From Varroa destructor (taxonomy: Eukaryota; Arthropoda; Arachnida; Mesostigmata; Varroidae): a DNA stretch of 64,000 nucleotides. Within the stretch, counting starts at the first letter, position 1; every line of letters begins with the position of its first letter. The DNA lies in the NCBI RefSeq assembly GCF_002443255.2, contig NW_019211454.1, positions 38,063,719 to 38,127,718 on the forward strand. Reading direction: 5' to 3'. Shown here one piece after another: positions 12,006 through 24,942 of this stretch. The position numbers were made by a program, and so were the translations under genes. Under the pieces are notes generated by a model. That model had not been told where the DNA came from, did not search any database, and saw only the letters and a list, made by a program, of their open reading frames with translations.

Positions 12006-13667
12006 CCACGTCCATACTGGCACTGACAACCACAGGGTACTAGGATGCGTTCGCTAGCGAATTTCTGTGTCTGCTGATCGAAAACTACCATTGGCGAAAA
12101 ACCGAACTTTTGCACGCAGCGTGTCAGTTCACCAGGCGAATCATCCATTATGTCAACGGAGCACGGCCTCCCCTCGTCCCTAAATATCAGCGAAATTCTT
12201 CATATTAGAAAACCTATAATGATTGAGCATATTAGGTGTGGAAAAGGTGTTTATACGAAACAAGTTCTACATAGCTATATAATGGCCTTACGGACTCAGG
12301 TCTTGCTGGAAGCTAGTGCACATCGTGTTTTGTTTTTTTCACAAGGATACTTTGTCGTGTTTGACAACCATATGTATACGAGAAAAATATGGAATATGCG
12401 GCTCCATAGCGTAACGAGTCGACGTGCATAGCCGAAGTTTCAACTTTCCCAAAACGTATCGGCCTTCCGAACTATGATGACTTACATGGCTTAATTTTTC
12501 CTCAAAGCAGCTGGCAAATAAGTTTCGCTTGCCCTAAACTTCTCACAGAGATGCGCATAGGTCGTGAACGATCTGCATAGGTTTTTATATGAGGATATCA
12601 TGCCTCTATAGCGCCTGTTCGATACTGAACGGAACCCTCGTCGAAGTTCTTTTTTTGAGATCTTCTCAGTAGCTTCTTGAAATCTCCAAACTGACTATCA
12701 AAGCAATTCGCCAATCAATACTATCACCAGATACCTTTATTTCAATTATACAAAAAAATGACATTGAATATTCCTATGGTGCTAGGGCATTTTGGTATCA
12801 GCATACTTGCTGCATCTTAGGTAGCCTCTGATTCAGATCGAGCGCACGATGCAACACCACCTATCAGACGGTCCGCCTGCATTGGCTTAGCGGAATGCTA
12901 TGTAATAACAGGTAACATGTATCGGGCTTCGGGAAGGTAAGAAGATAATATTAGGGTACTCAGAATAAAGTTGCTATTCGAGCCTATTCGATTGAAGTAT
13001 AAAATCTGGCATCGCCTTCGCCTACGATAAAGTCGAAATGGACGATATTCATACGATTGGCCATGGTAATATTCAGTAAGCAATCTCGCTTACTATAGCC
13101 TCTGTCAAAATAAGCTTATCCCATAACTTTCGCCTTGTTAAACGGTTCATCTGATTTAGAATCCTATTGAAATCTATATCAGGAGATCATTTACTCCAAA
13201 TAGGAGGCGAACCTTCTTCGCTAAACTAGCTATATTCTGATTCTACATGACTCAATGACGGAAGAACGCTTGTAAATAGACGATTATAAAAAGTGAGCTA
13301 TAATAATGACAAAAACCTAGTTGTATTAATTTGAGTCCACTTATAACATAAGGAACGGTTTTCTTTTTTTTCGCACACGATTAGAAGCCCGTTGGTGGAA
13401 CAATTGTAGTTAAAGCGATTCAGCCGGGTCGGCAGCGTAAAGACAATCATCGCTACACGCCGGTATCTATTTATCAAAAAAAAAAAAACACCCTTTTCTA
13501 GTAAAAGAGATGCTTTCCTGAGCATCTGTGTCTCAACGCTTACATGCAGTACGTATACTGTACGACCTGTCTCCCCGACAAATAACGCCATCGACCATGT
13601 TCATTACGGCCGATGTCCGGGTACTCGTTCGTCACCACCTGTTCGCGGCATAAATTCATAAAGGGTG
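12006..13667 (-). CDS. Spatzle-like cystine-knot ligand, two knot exons
   Basis: Two minus-strand exons encode a Toll-ligand type knot. Exon 13544-13667 has acceptor TTTGCAG, 124 bp, phase 1 in and 2 out, donor TGCAT|GTAAGC. It contains LCREQ and then RNEHGRWRYL followed by QVVQYTYC. Exon 12006-12179 has acceptor ATATTTAG, 174 bp, phase 2 in and 2 out, donor CGTGG|GTGAGT. It continues DEGRPC, TRCVQKFGF and ILVPCGCQC. The order C..NxxGxWRY..C..xPC..RCVQKF..PxCxC is that of the Spatzle family (secreted dimeric ligands that activate Toll receptors after proteolysis). Both exons show clean splice sites and no stops. The gene must continue 3' because the second exon ends on a donor. Upstream exons are described separately. 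Confidence 0.75.
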
Positions 13668-14392
13668 CTGCAAATGAACCGTATCATAACACTGATTATT
13701 AGTCAAAGGCAATGAATATAATCGCGTCGTAAATGTATATTCTGCTGTATCTTCCCATATCTATATAATATAATAATCAAAGTGAAAGGTACGATTGCTA
13801 TTCATTCTAGTTGTTCTAGCGAGACAACCTGGTAAATAGTGAGAGGACTCTATTCTTTCTGCGCACGTAAAAACAAATAGCTACTAATGTTGTCAACGTA
13901 TTTTTTAACTTTATATTTATTTTCTATCAATATATACCTCTTATTGGGAAAATGCAAATAAAATATAGCGTAAAAAACAAAAACGTGTCGATTAATTGTT
14001 GGCGTTAGAAACACTGCAGTTCCCTTGTGAAAGGGCCGAAAGTCCAGTATATTAGGTTTTTTTTTTTCAGGAAACGCGCCTGCCTCAATGGAGTAATGTG
14101 AAAGTAGATTTACGTTACTTTCCATATTTACACACGTTTAATCGACACACGGCTCAGTAACTGATAAACTGCAATACTCTCATCGTCAACAAGGTATAGC
14201 CATTTACCCTGTAGTACACGTCATAGGGATAGTTAGGTTTTATTTCTGATACAACAATGCTTTCAAGTAGACTAGGTTTTCTTGGTCACTGTTGAAGTTT
14301 AATTGTGTTCTATGTTAGAGCTAATGAGGGCTTCATTCAATTTTGCGACAATTTTCAAAAAACTACTCTGCCATCGGTGCTGAGTCCTTAAC

Positions 14393-15328
14393 TTGAAGCT
14401 ATCTTCTCTTCAGCAACACCGGCATCAAAAGCCCACAAAATTGCAAGGAAGTTTTGCTGAATCGTGACGATGTTTTTAGAAAACCTTTCTGATTAGCCCA
14501 GGCGACAAAACTGCTGGTTTTTTTTGTTTGCTTGTAAAAGAGATAGCAGCCTGACGAACGTTTTTTCTGACCTGGTCATAGTTTCAGACCCTATGATTTC
14601 TACGCGTGAATCGCGTGAGTTTCACTGGCATTTTTTGTTATTTGGAAACAGTTCGTGTAAATGATTACAATTGAAACGCTCTCTAAACAAAGAACATATA
14701 CATATATATACGAGTAGGGTCTAAAATTTATTCAGCGATGTTCGCAAAATGTAGGATCATTACTAGTTGTTAGAGGGTTCCACCAAACACGAAAAGGTTT
14801 TGTTAATAGCGTCATACACGTAGGGCGGCGATCTGCCGTGAGTCACGGGTTACGGGGTCGTAAGCGACGATCTGCTAGGTCTTGTTCTGATGGTTTTAAT
14901 CTATTTTTCTAAGGAACTGCTTTTATCTTTCAGCCCACAGCCACGTAGCTAGGTATCCAACCTAGAACAACAGCTGGATTTAATACTATATAGTAATGTA
15001 TTCATATAAATGAATGTTTGTATAATATGAAAGCTATGACTGTTGGCGGAAGAGAAGGGGGACATTGTCAAAGCTGGTGACAACTAGTGACCGCATTGTT
15101 AACATTAAACGACATCGTATTGATGATTGTCAGTACTACTTCCTCCGCTAGCACAGAACTCCTAACTCTGTAAAAAGAGGCACTGTTGATTCGAGTACCT
15201 GGAAAGCGGTCTCGTTAAACAATTCTACATATTGGGCATTGTGTTCGGCTGTGACCTGAGTAATTGGCGGTGAAGGACAAGCCTCGTAAAGGGCCACACC
15301 TTTCCATACGCTTATCAATAAAGCATAT
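14393..15328 (-). CDS. possible pro-region exons of the Spatzle-like precursor
   Basis: Two candidate minus-strand exons fit the reading phase between 17425 and the knot. The first is 15199-15328: acceptor TATGTCAG, 43 codons plus 1 nt, donor CAG|GTACTC, including VALYEACPSPP. The second is 14393-14456: acceptor GATTCAG, 21 codons, donor TCAA|GTTAAG. Their phases chain 2-0 and then 0-1 into the knot exon at 13667. Neither has a recognisable domain, and overlapping frames are open as well, so they could be chance. Confidence 0.3.
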
Positions 15329-16633
15329 CTGACATATAAAATAGGTAACCTTAATCAATTCCGCTGAACTTCCTCTTGTACCGAACTTTTGCCTCAGGAC
15401 CACCCGCTAAAACTGATACCGGAACAGTCATCTAATCAAGAGCAACTTTAGAATAATGCTAAATGTTTTTACATAAATCTTACTTTATTACGAACATATT
15501 TATATATTTAAGAGTTACATAAATGTAACATTAATACGATGGGATCATTTGATTTCTTCTATGGCAGTTATTCACTTCTATCTGTTTTTGACCACTTTTT
15601 AACATATGATTAGCTCTATTTCTATAGTGAATGTGGTATTTTTTTTGAGTTTATCTTCTCGTACTCGAGATTATCTCAGTCCATCGTACGTTTCAAGCAT
15701 TCCTTTAAGAAAAGTCGAGACGAGTTAGGTCAGATGATTTAGAAGGGCGTTCGCCGTACCTAAAGATTAGCCGTTCATTTAACCCCCTACGTTATTAGTC
15801 ATGTAAAAAGGTAGATCATCCCGTTAAAATTATATGTATTTTGAAAACCTTTGAACGATTTTAGGAACAAAAAAAAACCTACAATCATCTCTTATGCCAG
15901 CCTTCGACTTACATGCCGCATCAGGTAGTGTTTCTTTTGAAATGTAAACGCCTCTTTGTTGTTAGCACAAAGGTTTTTGATCCCTCATAGGCAGCCACTG
16001 TATCTGTTCGCACGCCTATACATGTAAAAATATGCCCTATCTCTGGACACACTTTTCCTCGGGGGCGAAAAGGCGGTCAAAAACTAAACCGAAACTATTC
16101 AACTTTCATAGAGAAAACCAAGGGAGCACGCCTTATTGATGCTGTAATTAACGCTAAATACGAAATATTTCAAGTTCGTAATAAAGAAATATTTATTCAA
16201 GTTGCTCCCAACTAGATGGCTATTCCTGTGTTAGCCAAATAGCGGCACTATAGATCATGCAGCCATGCCCCTATAGATAACAGCTAATGGCCAAAATAAC
16301 TAGCTCAGACGTTACTTGTTACATGAATTGAGCCATTATTATCTTGACGTTTCCTGCGTGTCAGAAGTCCGGGCTTCGCCGTAACCTCTGGTGTTCCTTC
16401 AGAATTTCCAGAGTAGAACAGACTTCCTTTTACCAAGCCAGTCGCTTGTGCCGCCCCCTCCAATATGTCGAGAAGTTTCATAATCGTACTCCTGATATCA
16501 TGAAAAAAGGTTTATTAATTACTTGCATAAACTAGTTGTTTTCTGAGGTATTTAGCAAATACGTACATATAGGTTAATGTTTTCTATGCGGGTGCACTGC
16601 CATCGTCATCATGAACACGCAGCCTTCACCGAC

Positions 16634-16849
16634 TTAAATGTTGGTGTTATTCAATGGTTGCTGTACCATTTTACTCTTCTGTTGAGAGAACACCAGGTAG
16701 ATACGGAAAGAGCCATTCCGGCTAAATCTTGTGGGAAAGCGAGGAGCAAGCCCATGATGCCACATTGAAAGGGTAATTCCAAAGACTTGTTCACACAATA
16801 AAAATAGCCAGAAACGTTGAAAGTACATATCATTCAATGTATCTGAAAA
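16634..16849 (-). CDS. possible exon, unknown
   Basis: A very strong minus-strand acceptor (TATGTCTTTTCAG) near 16850 is followed by a frame open to a TAA at 16634, with LNDMYFQRFWLFLLCEQ near its start. It is in phase 1, which does not follow the phase-2 end of the exon at 17425. It therefore belongs to another transcript or is spurious. Confidence 0.2.
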   Translation of the reverse strand, partial: FSDTLNDMYFQRFWLFLLCEQVFGITLSMWHHGLAPRFPTRFSRNGSFRIYLVFSQQKSKMVQQPLNNTNI

Positions 16850-17424
16850 GACATAAAAATATCGTATAAGCCTATGAATTAATGAACGCTGAAGGTGCGA
16901 CTATGATTGGTGCATTGTTTCAAAATTATATGTTTCGACGACGATTATTTATCTTCAAATGATAACTGATTTGACCCCAACCGCACTGCGCACAATGGAC
17001 TCTTCCCGGTAATTTTAATTCTGTGAGGCCTTAGCACAGGCAAAAATGAATCTAAGCTGCGACCCCTATGCAAGCGAATAACTAGCCTAAAAAGCGTTTC
17101 TGGATTCTCCATTGCGGGTAATTTTTGATGTTTAGTGGCGCAAGAAATTGCTTCGAAAGCTTAGAAAAATCTTGTCTGTTATTTGAAGGTAAAAGTACGT
17201 GTCACTACTCCAGCTACATAAGGACCCCCTCCCCCGGACATCTCGGGTATGTTTAGGGCAACTCAATCGTTTGGGCTATGCACGGCCTACTCTCCAGAAC
17301 TTCTTGACTAGCCCAGAACTTGCACCCGATTAGCGAACTTAACGGTGGAATGGCGATAAGTCCTTCAATGCTCCGACTATTAAAGCGCCTACTATAAATT
17401 TGCGCACTCCTCGAGTCGTTTCAC

Positions 17425-20400
17425 CGTATAGGTAGGCATCTAAATGTTTGCCATTCTGATTGAATGGTCTGAATGCAACTGAACTCCCCGAAGCAGCGTC
17501 GTACAGAGCAATTAGTCTTCTCCTCGAAGGGGCAAGTTGCCTTAAAAGAGGCAAAGATTGTTTGAGCCAGTGTTGAGCTCTTGTCGTATTGGGTGATCCC
17601 TGTAAGTGATGAAAGCAATACACTACATCTAGAGAAAATTTCTCTCTTGTATACGCCTCGCTATATAGGTTTGTTCTACTATACGTATTGTCCGGAAAAG
17701 GCTAGTTTATTTCTTGACGGTGAGCGGATTTTACGAGCTCGCCAGTTTTTCGCCAGATTCATCCACCGTTCATCCAACAATAGCAACGGAGCAACGATCT
17801 ATAATGGTATGGGGAAATCAGTCTTGTTTTTGATCGATTACAAGGGCATACGTCTAAATACAAGGCCATATACCAATTTGACTTAGTAGAGCCTGTAACG
17901 CCTTCACCTAGACCTTTGAAGCAGCGTGGCAACTAGGATAGCGAGAGTGAATGGATCAGTTATGGGACACGTCGAGATCCGCTGCTGACATTGTTGTCTT
18001 ACACGATGAACCTGCTGGGATACTTCATACTTGTGTACTACAGGAAAAGCAAAAATTGACTTGGCCTCAATAGATCTTTCTAAGTTGGTTAGATAAAGAA
18101 TAAAGGAACACAAAAGCAAAAAAGGACCGACTTACCTTAGACGTGCGAGGCTAAAATGGTGTTTGCACAGAGTTAGTGATGTTATTTTTAATGTCAAGTA
18201 GCCCTAGCGCTATCAATAGAGAGAAGACAGATGACTATAGCAAAAAAAAAACAGCAAATTCCAATAATAACAACAACAGCAATCACTAAGGGTTCTAAAT
18301 GCCCCAAATGTATGATGTCCAATTGGGTAGCACATAGATCGCTTGTTGAGCGTGATTAAGCTTTTTCACGGCGACAGTCACACATTGCATATGTTTTTTC
18401 GAAGAACTGCACTCAATCCAGTTGATGTTACTAAAGAACTTTTCCGCAATTTTCACAGGTCCACACACAAGAGAGTAGACATTTTTTTTAAAATTTAGAT
18501 GAGTTTTAGGAGCCCCCTAGGAGTGCCTCATCTCTCCTACTAGATTTTGTACTGATTGAGATCAATCAATTAATTAGATTACAATCCGATATGTGATGTT
18601 ATTAGGAGACCAGTGCGCATGGTGAAAACACGCAGGCTTGTTTAGGTACTCGATTCCTAAATGTAACGGTAACGAACGCTAGCTAATTGTTCAACTTGTA
18701 CGCTTTTTGAAAGAGCAGCGTACGAGATACAAGCAGAAATATATACGAACAAAAGATGCAAATTTAACTACATAGTTTTCTCTAGCAGTACTCCTAATTT
18801 AATAAGCGAACAATATAGACAGATTGTTTTGCTTTTGATGGAATTACGTAACACTTATCCATATCGCAATCGAGAAAATTGATTCAGGAGCTATTATGTT
18901 TTCAACATCGTTTGCCTCGGGGGCTTTTGCCGTATCTGTGTGCCATTTCCATGTTTAAGGAATTTCTCTTTTATACGATCGTGCCTGGATGCACATATCC
19001 ACGAAAATCGTCTTAATACCACAAATTGATGATGTGTTATAGCTACATATAATTAAAACCATCACCTTTAAGACGCTGTTCGATAGAACGTCGAACTCGA
19101 GGTAGGGAAAAAAGTGTCCTATTCACTCATCTATAGATTTTATCTACTAGCATCTATCATATTATAACATACATTCGTGTGATTTGTGTTTCATCGAGTT
19201 GTCTTTTTCCATTTGGAAATGAAAACATATCATCGATATCCAGGGCTAATACATAAGATCTATCCGTGTAGACGCTGAGAGCCGACGGCAAAATGGCCTC
19301 GACACTGCATTGGGATCTCTAGTCTACTTACGAGCTATCAATCAATACATGAAAACGGGTGAAGGCGTAAAAAACTCCGACCCAGAAAGGTGGGGCGGCT
19401 AGCGAACATAGGACGATCCCAGAGCGAATGCAATTGTTTTTTTCATTACGAATTTGGGAAAAGCGGGAACTATTGTGCCAAACTAATGGATAGGTGACAA
19501 TTAGATAAACAAAGTCGTTCGCAGACCGCACAAGTTGATCAAAAAGATATACGCAATGAAGGGAGCGAACACCTATTTAAGGGGTATGACTTATGAAATA
19601 ATGCAATTCGTACAGCGGCAGCCAATGATGACAGGCAAAAATCTAATGTATCTTCTCAATGGACATAACGACTACCATTGAGTTTCCGTAATTTAATCTG
19701 AATTCCTTCATCTCAGAGCACCATGTCAGCATTATATTGTGTACAAACGTGATGTTTACAGATCGGTAGATTAGCATGAGCTGAATTCAACGCTGCTCTG
19801 AGTTGACCGAAGGACATACCTTTGTCCTCGAGCAGGTCTGTGGCAGATAAACTATCTTTACATTGGCTCGTAGTGCCAAATAATGGTAAAAGGCTTCTCA
19901 AAATAAGTATCTAGAGTTGAGTTCAAAGTTAGAAGATATCGAATACAGCTACATACTACTGATGGTCCCGTTTACGCAGAAATCATATCATATATAGTAG
20001 GAACGGAGCAGTATTATTGACACAAGCTAGTACATGCAGTGACCATATTATACATCTGTTTGATGCTCGTTATATAACAGAGAAAATTTCACAAAATACA
20101 GCTATCACATTCCTAATAACTGTTAGTCACTAGGTTCTCACCTTGTTGTGAGCGCCTTTTTTTTGTTCAAGTCGTTTACAGTTGTGGGGTGCTCGAGAAC
20201 CTCCTCGAATGAGCACATCGTATGATTATCTGGACACATGGGTGGAGCATTTACGCTTACTGTTGGCAATAGACTGCCGTTTGCAAAACTGAAACGCAGT
20301 ACACGAAGTTGCCCCGCGAAGACGGTTGGCAGGATCGTCAAGAACAGTGAGAGCGTGACCAGGACAATAGTCCCGCTCAGAGCGCGAGGCCCGAAGCAAA

Positions 20401-20425
20401 ATGAAGCTGCGATGGCAGCTCGCAT
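17425..20425 (-). CDS. secreted Cys-rich protein, first exons (possible N-terminus of the Spatzle-like precursor)
   Basis: Exon 1 is 20142-20425: the ATG at 20425 is followed by a hydrophobic core (SGTIVLVTLSLFLTILPTVF) and a likely cleavage site near AGQL, then a segment with MCPDNHTMC; donor ACAAG|GTGAGA, phase 2. Exon 2 is 19820-19896 (phase 2 in, 1 out; donor AAAG|GTATGT). Exon 3 is 17425-17599 (phase 1 in, acceptor CTTACAG, phase 2 out), with five cysteines including TCPFEEKTNC and RRCFGEFSC. The three join without a stop and look extracellular. The exons lie on the same strand upstream of the knot exons and phase-compatible links exist, so this may be the signal and pro-region of that ligand. 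It may equally be a separate secreted protein. Exon 3 is open in a second frame too. Confidence 0.5.
17904..19531 (-). other. intronic tract with weak exon candidates
   Basis: Minus-strand open frames at 17904-18119 and 19328-19531 look somewhat protein-like, the second ending at GATAGCTC|GTAAGT. Neither fits the phases of the flanking exons. Nothing else was recognised. Confidence 0.2.
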
Positions 20426-22653
20426 CGCTGCGATGCTAATAGACGTTTTTGATTCACCTGTTTAAAAGATCGAATAATGTCTAAACATCCATTTCTCAGC
20501 ACCGTTTCAGTAGCACAAACATCCTACTAGACTAATGATATTTCGTTCTCTCTTTCGCCGAAGAAGCCAACGACGGGATTTGGGAAAAACTGAGATTTCC
20601 GTTTGAAGTTTAACATTACTTAATAGGTAGCAATACAAAATGAAAACAAAAAAGACGATCGATTGTGCGGCATATTGTAGCATCTATTCAAGCGCTATCG
20701 AATGCAGTAGTAATAGTAACAGTAGCTTTTTCTTCGAAAAGTCAATATGAGAGAAAAAACGAATGAAGACGAGGCATAACTTCAAATAAGAAGTCACCAA
20801 GGCCAAGGTCACCGTTGTTGTTGTTGTTGTAGTTTTGTATCAGTGACGTTGATCAAATGGCGAAACGTTTTAAAGCTGTTTGTTGATTCGTCGTCACGCC
20901 GGACGCGTACACCAAAGCAATCTCTGTATGTTTGTGTTTCAAGCGCTCAAGACTCGGTTTTTTGATGATTGTTGACCACACGTTATGGTGGTGTTACAAG
21001 AGGGCGCTGTTAAAAAAGGGTTATCAATAGGTAAGGGCGTATTAGATTACTGGCCAATCCATGGACTCTTGGTAAACATCGTCAATTTATTGTCTGCATT
21101 GCTCGGAAGCAGGCGGCACACGCTATCGTCTAAGCACATGTTGCTAAGCTGCCAATTGGTGCGGTACGCCGATGACAATGGCCTGAGTGAGTTTTCTGGT
21201 CTGCTAACGATTGGCGAGTTTCAGTTGATAGTGATAGGGCGTCTATTGTCACCACTGAGCAAAAAACATACAATAATACCGGGCCATTGGTATGAATAGC
21301 AGTCTAACACTACATGGAACATCTGTCGGATAGAAGAGCACGTACCTCTGCTTGGACACGGAGAACAAGTAACAATATTGTTATTAGTAACTGAGCCGAT
21401 CAACGAACTGTTGATCAAGCCTCTATGATGTACTAATATACTGTATTTTATTATGTTTACATGCTAGTTGTTATCGATTTTCTACTTGCTTGGCCAATAT
21501 CTCTTTTGCGTATCCCTGATAAATTAGTCACTATTTTTTTGTGCTTTCTGGATCACTGATACTCTTATAAGCCTGGCTACCTCATCAATAAACAATAATA
21601 CAATACACATTACAATGTTGCTGAAACTCTTATATATATATATATATATGTATATATAACAAAAGAAAAGACATATGCAATTTCGCTTCCATATATGTAC
21701 ATATAGAAGCGAGATTGCATGTCTGCTTTTACGTAAAAGTAGAAAAAAAAAAGAGCCCAGCGAACGCTTACAGAGGTGCGCAGCGAACAACAGCCAGTTA
21801 CGACAATGTCTGATCGATATTTGATGTCACTGCGTATACTTGCCTCCCCATCGCAGTAGATAACTTGTCTTGGATAAAAAAGCGAAGTAAGTTGAAACAT
21901 CTGTTGACGTTGTAAAGCCCTAAAGCTGTGGCACCTTTCTCCGTTCAGGGTTAACCGAAAGCCCGTTAACGTACTCAACGGATGGAGCATGCACACTGAA
22001 CTATTGTTCAAAATGCAAGAGAATGATAGACGCTTTGCGGCCAATGTCTTAGAGGGTACACAACTTTATTGTAAATTATATAGACGAATTCATTTAAGCA
22101 ATCTTTGAGCATATACGTTGGGCCGAGTATGGCCTAGTGAAAAAAGCCCTCACGTTAGAAGCAAGGCTAAGCGACGTACAGTTATATTCCCTACGTTCAC
22201 AGTCTAAGAATGGTTAAGCTTTAATAATTAAGAAAAAATCTTTCTGACACAGAGTTATTTTTTAGCAGTAAATCGTATAACACGCGACGCTGTCACACCG
22301 AAAGATCTATACCACCGGATCCGAAATCACACATTATCCCAAAGATCGTTTGCTTCCACACCGGGAAATTTAGCCATTGCTACGAAGTGCAGTAAAACAG
22401 AGAAATGTTTTTAAGACTGAGTAGACTTTTCTACTCGCAACAGATATTTACTTTTTTACACTTTTTCCTTCTTTTTACTCGACACTTTCGTTGATAGCAG
22501 CTGACCGAGAAAACGTGTGGATACTGCGATGAGGGGCCGCTTACTGTCGAGCCAATCGAGCTTGGTTTCCTTCGTTAGAAAGGGAGACAACAATTTGACA
22601 TCTATTCATTATTGATATAGGAGTTAACTAGAGAGCCATTTAGCTATGCTCAC
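20426..22653. other. intergenic tract with simple repeats and a hairpin
   Basis: It holds a (GTT)n run at 20813-20830, a (TA)n run at 21630-21649 and the imperfect hairpin at 21670-21723. Minus-strand open frames at 21770-22044 could contain an exon, but two frames are equally open, so no gene is called. Confidence 0.35.
21670..21723. ncRNA. pre-miRNA-like hairpin (candidate)
   Basis: A 54-nt near-palindrome. The left arm, starting GACATATGCAATTTCGCTTC, pairs with the right arm ending GAAGCGAGATTGCATGTC. There is one G-U/C-A type difference, and small bulges of an extra AT on the left arm. Stem length and loop size are compatible with a microRNA precursor on either strand. A (TA)n run is adjacent, so a repeat-derived origin is possible. 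No known miRNA seed was recognised. Confidence 0.3.
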
Positions 22654-22902
22654 CTGAATGGATTTTCCCGTAGAGAGGCGAGAACGTCTCGCCAATGATG
22701 AGTTTTCGACGGCTTTGTACCCAACGAAACAGACTATCGAGAACGAGCTGTCCGAATGAAAGAACTTCAGTGGGACATGCCCCCTGCGGCGGCGAGAGTT
22801 CATGATTTAACTCACACGCATCGCTGAGTTTATCAGGAATTCCGGCAAAACCATAAAAATCACACCAAGCGCAGTAGCCAACCAGACGCTCACAAGCCGA
22901 TT
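22654..22902 (-). CDS. Cys-rich exon of an unidentified gene
   Basis: An 82-codon minus-strand exon with perfect boundaries: acceptor CACTCACCAG, donor TTCAG|GTGAGC, phase 1 in and 1 out, no stops. It encodes CERLVGYCAWCDFYGFAG, later ACELNHELSPPQGACPTE, then an amphipathic LVLDSLFRWVQSRRKL. Five cysteines suggest a secreted or extracellular domain, but I cannot name the family. Flanking exons were not identified with confidence. The plus-strand ORFs over the same bases are its shadows. Confidence 0.55.
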
Positions 22903-24942
22903 CTGGTGAGTGTTGTCCACTTGCGTGCGGAAAATAGCATTATCATAGAAATATCATGGCGTGTTTTCTTGGGGCGAACTTAGGCGCAAATAGGTGTAAC
23001 ATTACCAAACCATCAGTGTTCTATTAACAGATCCATCAGTTGGTTAGTAAAGTCTTCAAAGAGACATTTGTGTTTATTTAAAACGTTTGATTGCTATTCT
23101 TGTTTATGCAGACGAGCTCGGCACGAAGTTGAGCACTAGATTTCCCTAGAATATATTGTGGCGTTCCGAGCTATCGACTTTTCCATCAGCTTCCCCTATA
23201 CAATGTAATTTAGGAAAACGACAGTTATAATAATAGACGGCTTCAAACTCGGCCACATAGACAGGACGAGGTTGAAGAATCTGTTTTGTTTACAATATTA
23301 CCTTAAGCAGATCTGATGAAAAGAAAAAAAGATATGACGAACCACGATTGCTAGTTGAAGCCAGTCTGATTTCCATAGATCGTGTGGCACGCGCATGCAG
23401 ATTTACGCTGCTGGTCACCGCGATTTTGTGTTTCGTTACGGCCTTCATAACTGAACTGTCTTTAGGATGTATATCCTCGTATTTGTCGACTAAACAGGGG
23501 GATTATGATTACTGACATGGTTACTGATTGAGACCAGATGGTACTGGTAACTTCGTGGTATCTGCGAATAGCGACAGTAGCCCACTAGCTAGGCTCCATT
23601 AGCACGTCAGTGATCGATTCGACCTCAGGCCCATTCCTTCCAAGATCGCAGACTGCCGTATAGTTCTGCCTTGAATCAAACTGCTGGAATCCAGGGTGTC
23701 GTTTCGCTTTAACAAACAAATTTAATGCCAGCTTATTAATAGAACCGAAATCAACCTGAAAGCTCTTAGGAAAGTTACTCCACACCGCTACCACACTGCT
23801 CCGTTCCACGCTTACAATGGAGCTCCGATTCTTATGCCTGTATGTATAAAACCACACAGGACAACCTCATTACTCAGTGGCTATAATCAAGTTGATATGT
23901 GAAAGCATCGTTGCTTACAAGCTTCATCAGTTAACGTCAGTGACGCAGTTCTCGGGCATCCAAAGCGCTTAGAGACGAGTGTCGTCCCGGATTTCTGATC
24001 AGTCACCTCTTATAAGTAGCGATCCAGATCGACCAGGTGGGTTTGTTGTCAGGCTATTTTAAATAAGTATTCTGTACAACCTTTCTATCGTCTATCGTTA
24101 TAATACTGAGCATAAAAATTAGAGAAATATTGTTGATAAATTACAACGTTAAGTAGCTTTAAGTAAGTTTACTGTTATTCGCAAACCTATGTTCTCTATC
24201 ACTTTATTCAGTCTAGTGAAAAAATAACAACAAGTGTTATTAAATTGTTGTAAGTTTCGCATGTTCAACATTAATATAATAGTAATAATGAATGGGAATA
24301 TACTGTGACAGCAAATATAGCGAATGATATAACGGAAGTGACTGAGACTTTGGCGTTCGTCATTTACACAGTGACTAATTATTAATACCTAAAAAGTCGC
24401 TTGATCTTTCAAATCAGAGCACTAGACAAGAATGAACGATATTGTTTATATTTTAAAGAAATTGAACACTTTTTTTCAGCAAGACTTGTTTCACTGGTAA
24501 TTGTTCAAAGGTTAGTCGTACACCTATTAACGCTCTATTATTTGGTTGGTATCTTGTGTTCCTGAGAAGATATCAGTGCAAAAGTAGTCACTAGTGATCC
24601 TGATTTGGGTCTGTTCGGGTACCTACCCAGTATATATAAAATTCTCACTTAAATGGTTTTCAGCGCAATGAAACTGTTCATCAAAGTGATTGACTTCCGT
24701 TTTCATAGGCGCAAGAGCAGAGACGCGATAATTTCTTTCATTACAATTCTAATGAGTGTGGGCTACAATGTACACTTTATCCGTAAGGCTATATCTCGAC
24801 TGTCTCGGCCACGATACCTCATTTCTGACCGGCCGTTTTATAGCACGTTCCGCTATAGCTGAACTGATTCACAGTCCAACTATGACTGTAATATGGACCC
24901 GCTTCCATCTGTCGGCAAGCGTCGTGGGTAACGTGATCTTAG
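22903..24942. other. non-coding tract, one weak minus-strand exon candidate
   Basis: A minus-strand frame at 23585-23745, after an acceptor-like CTTTCAG, reads VDFGSINKLALNLFVKAK and ends in a stop. It is plausible as a 3' exon but has no domain. The rest is AT-rich with nothing recognised. Confidence 0.25.

Noticed and set aside
13298..13591. 97-codon minus-strand ORF over the cystine-knot exon
   Set aside because: It is in a different frame from the knot, begins in the middle of the exon and reads through the GTAAGC donor.
21610..22044. 144-codon minus-strand ORF
   Set aside because: It begins at TTG and its second half translates TA repeats and the hairpin. At most a piece near 21.8-22.0 kb could be an exon, and two frames are equally open there.
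22680..22810. plus-strand frames (such as a start at MDFPVERRERLANDE) over the 22.7 kb exon
   Set aside because: They are antisense shadows of the minus-strand Cys-rich exon, which has matching acceptor and donor sites.
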